Of a stretch of 6,440 bases of DNA, positions 6,119 to 6,440 are shown piece after piece. Made by a program: the position numbers and the translations under genes. Origin of the DNA: an uncultured Eubacteriales bacterium. Its GTDB lineage: Bacteria; Bacillota; Clostridia; Oscillospirales; Acutalibacteraceae. Location of the stretch: the NCBI GenBank assembly GCA_900317795.1, contig ONIF01000114.1:1-6440 (forward strand). Direction: 5' to 3'. The notes below the pieces were generated by a model. That model was given only the letters and a program-made list of their open reading frames with translations, did not search any database and was not told the DNA's origin. How positions within the stretch are numbered: the stretch's first letter is position 1; every line of letters begins with the position of its first letter.

Positions 6119-6440
6119 ATGGAAAACAAAAATGTAAATGAAATGGACATTATAGAACTGACGAGGGAACTTGGAAAGAAATTGCAGCAAGAGGATATAT
6201 ATTTAAAATATCAGATTGCAAAGCAGAAAGCAGATGAAGATGAAGAACTGCAAAAAATGATAAATGAATTTGGCTTGAAGCGTGAGGAGATAAGCGAGGC
6301 GACTTCAAAGAGTGAAAGTGAGCAGGACCCCGAAAGAATACAGAAACTCAACAGGGAAATGCGTAAAGTCTATGCAAAGATAATGACAAATGAAAGAATG
6401 ATAAATTACAACGACACAAAAGATGAATTTGATGTTCTTA
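6119..6440 (+). CDS. YlbF/YmcA (RicF/RicA) family protein, 3' partial
   Basis: An open frame from ATG 6119 runs off the window end, giving 107 residues. It is strongly charged and helical with no cysteine in the visible part. LTRELGKKLQQEDIYLKYQIAK, then DEELQKMINEFGLKREE, and later RIQKLNREMRKVYAKIMTNE match the Com_YlbF family pattern (helical hairpin with 'M-x-NE/NP'-like ending). In B. subtilis, RicA (YmcA) and RicF (YlbF) are members of this family and partner RicT in the Fe-S-containing Ric complex. In that species ymcA follows ymcB (miaB), which fits the gene order here. RicA versus RicF orthology cannot be decided from this fragment, and the C-terminal cysteines used by the Bacillus proteins lie beyond the window if present. 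The start is supported by AAAAGGAGA at 6102-6110 with an 8-base spacer; the SD lies over the end of the preceding gene, 5 bases after whose stop this gene begins. Confidence 0.88.
   Translation, partial: MENKNVNEMDIIELTRELGKKLQQEDIYLKYQIAKQKADEDEELQKMINEFGLKREEISEATSKSESEQDPERIQKLNREMRKVYAKIMTNERMINYNDTKDEFDVL

Overview
The window looks like ordinary chromosomal DNA from a low-to-moderate GC Gram-positive Clostridia-type bacterium. The best guess is the Ruminococcaceae/Oscillospirales side, because proteins I recall from that group (DUF6935-like, DUF6774-like, DUF4364) occur together with a RicT (YaaT), a YlbF-family protein and a clostridial-style MiaB. Codons such as ATA, TTG, AGA and AGG are frequent, and Shine-Dalgarno (SD) sites are strong and purine-rich. 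No mobile element, CRISPR array, rRNA or tRNA was seen. The organism assignment is inference from remembered family distributions, not a database match.

Left block (1-2439, + strand): the 3' part of holB (DNA polymerase III delta'), then ricT (PSP1/YaaT family), then a DUF6935-like gene, in one tightly spaced operon. It closes with a hairpin terminator at 2401-2439. The holB-ricT order matches holB-yaaT in Bacillus. A 52-residue DUF6774-like gene lies on the opposite strand at 2432-2590 and appears to share the same terminator from the other side.

Middle block (2591-4030): a short intergenic region with an extended -10 promoter drives a DUF4364-family winged-helix gene on the + strand. It runs tail to tail, with only 4 bases between stop codons, into a RadC-like gene on the - strand. 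The RadC-like protein keeps its N-terminal helix-hairpin-helix part, but the histidines of the JAMM metal site are replaced.

Right block (4031-6440): divergent promoters lie between radC and miaB. The miaB operon continues with a 4-base-overlapping gene for a two-helix membrane protein with zinc-ribbon-like cysteines, then a YlbF/YmcA (RicF/RicA) family gene cut by the window end. miaB followed by a YlbF-family gene recalls ymcB-ymcA of Bacillus. The window therefore carries a RicT and a RicA/RicF-like protein about 4 kb apart, the second in the operon of MiaB, a tRNA-modifying Fe-S enzyme. Most of this is well-known biology. The items most worth a second look are the degenerate RadC, the overlooked small gene, the membrane protein between miaB and the ylbF-like gene, and the TTG start proposed for miaB.
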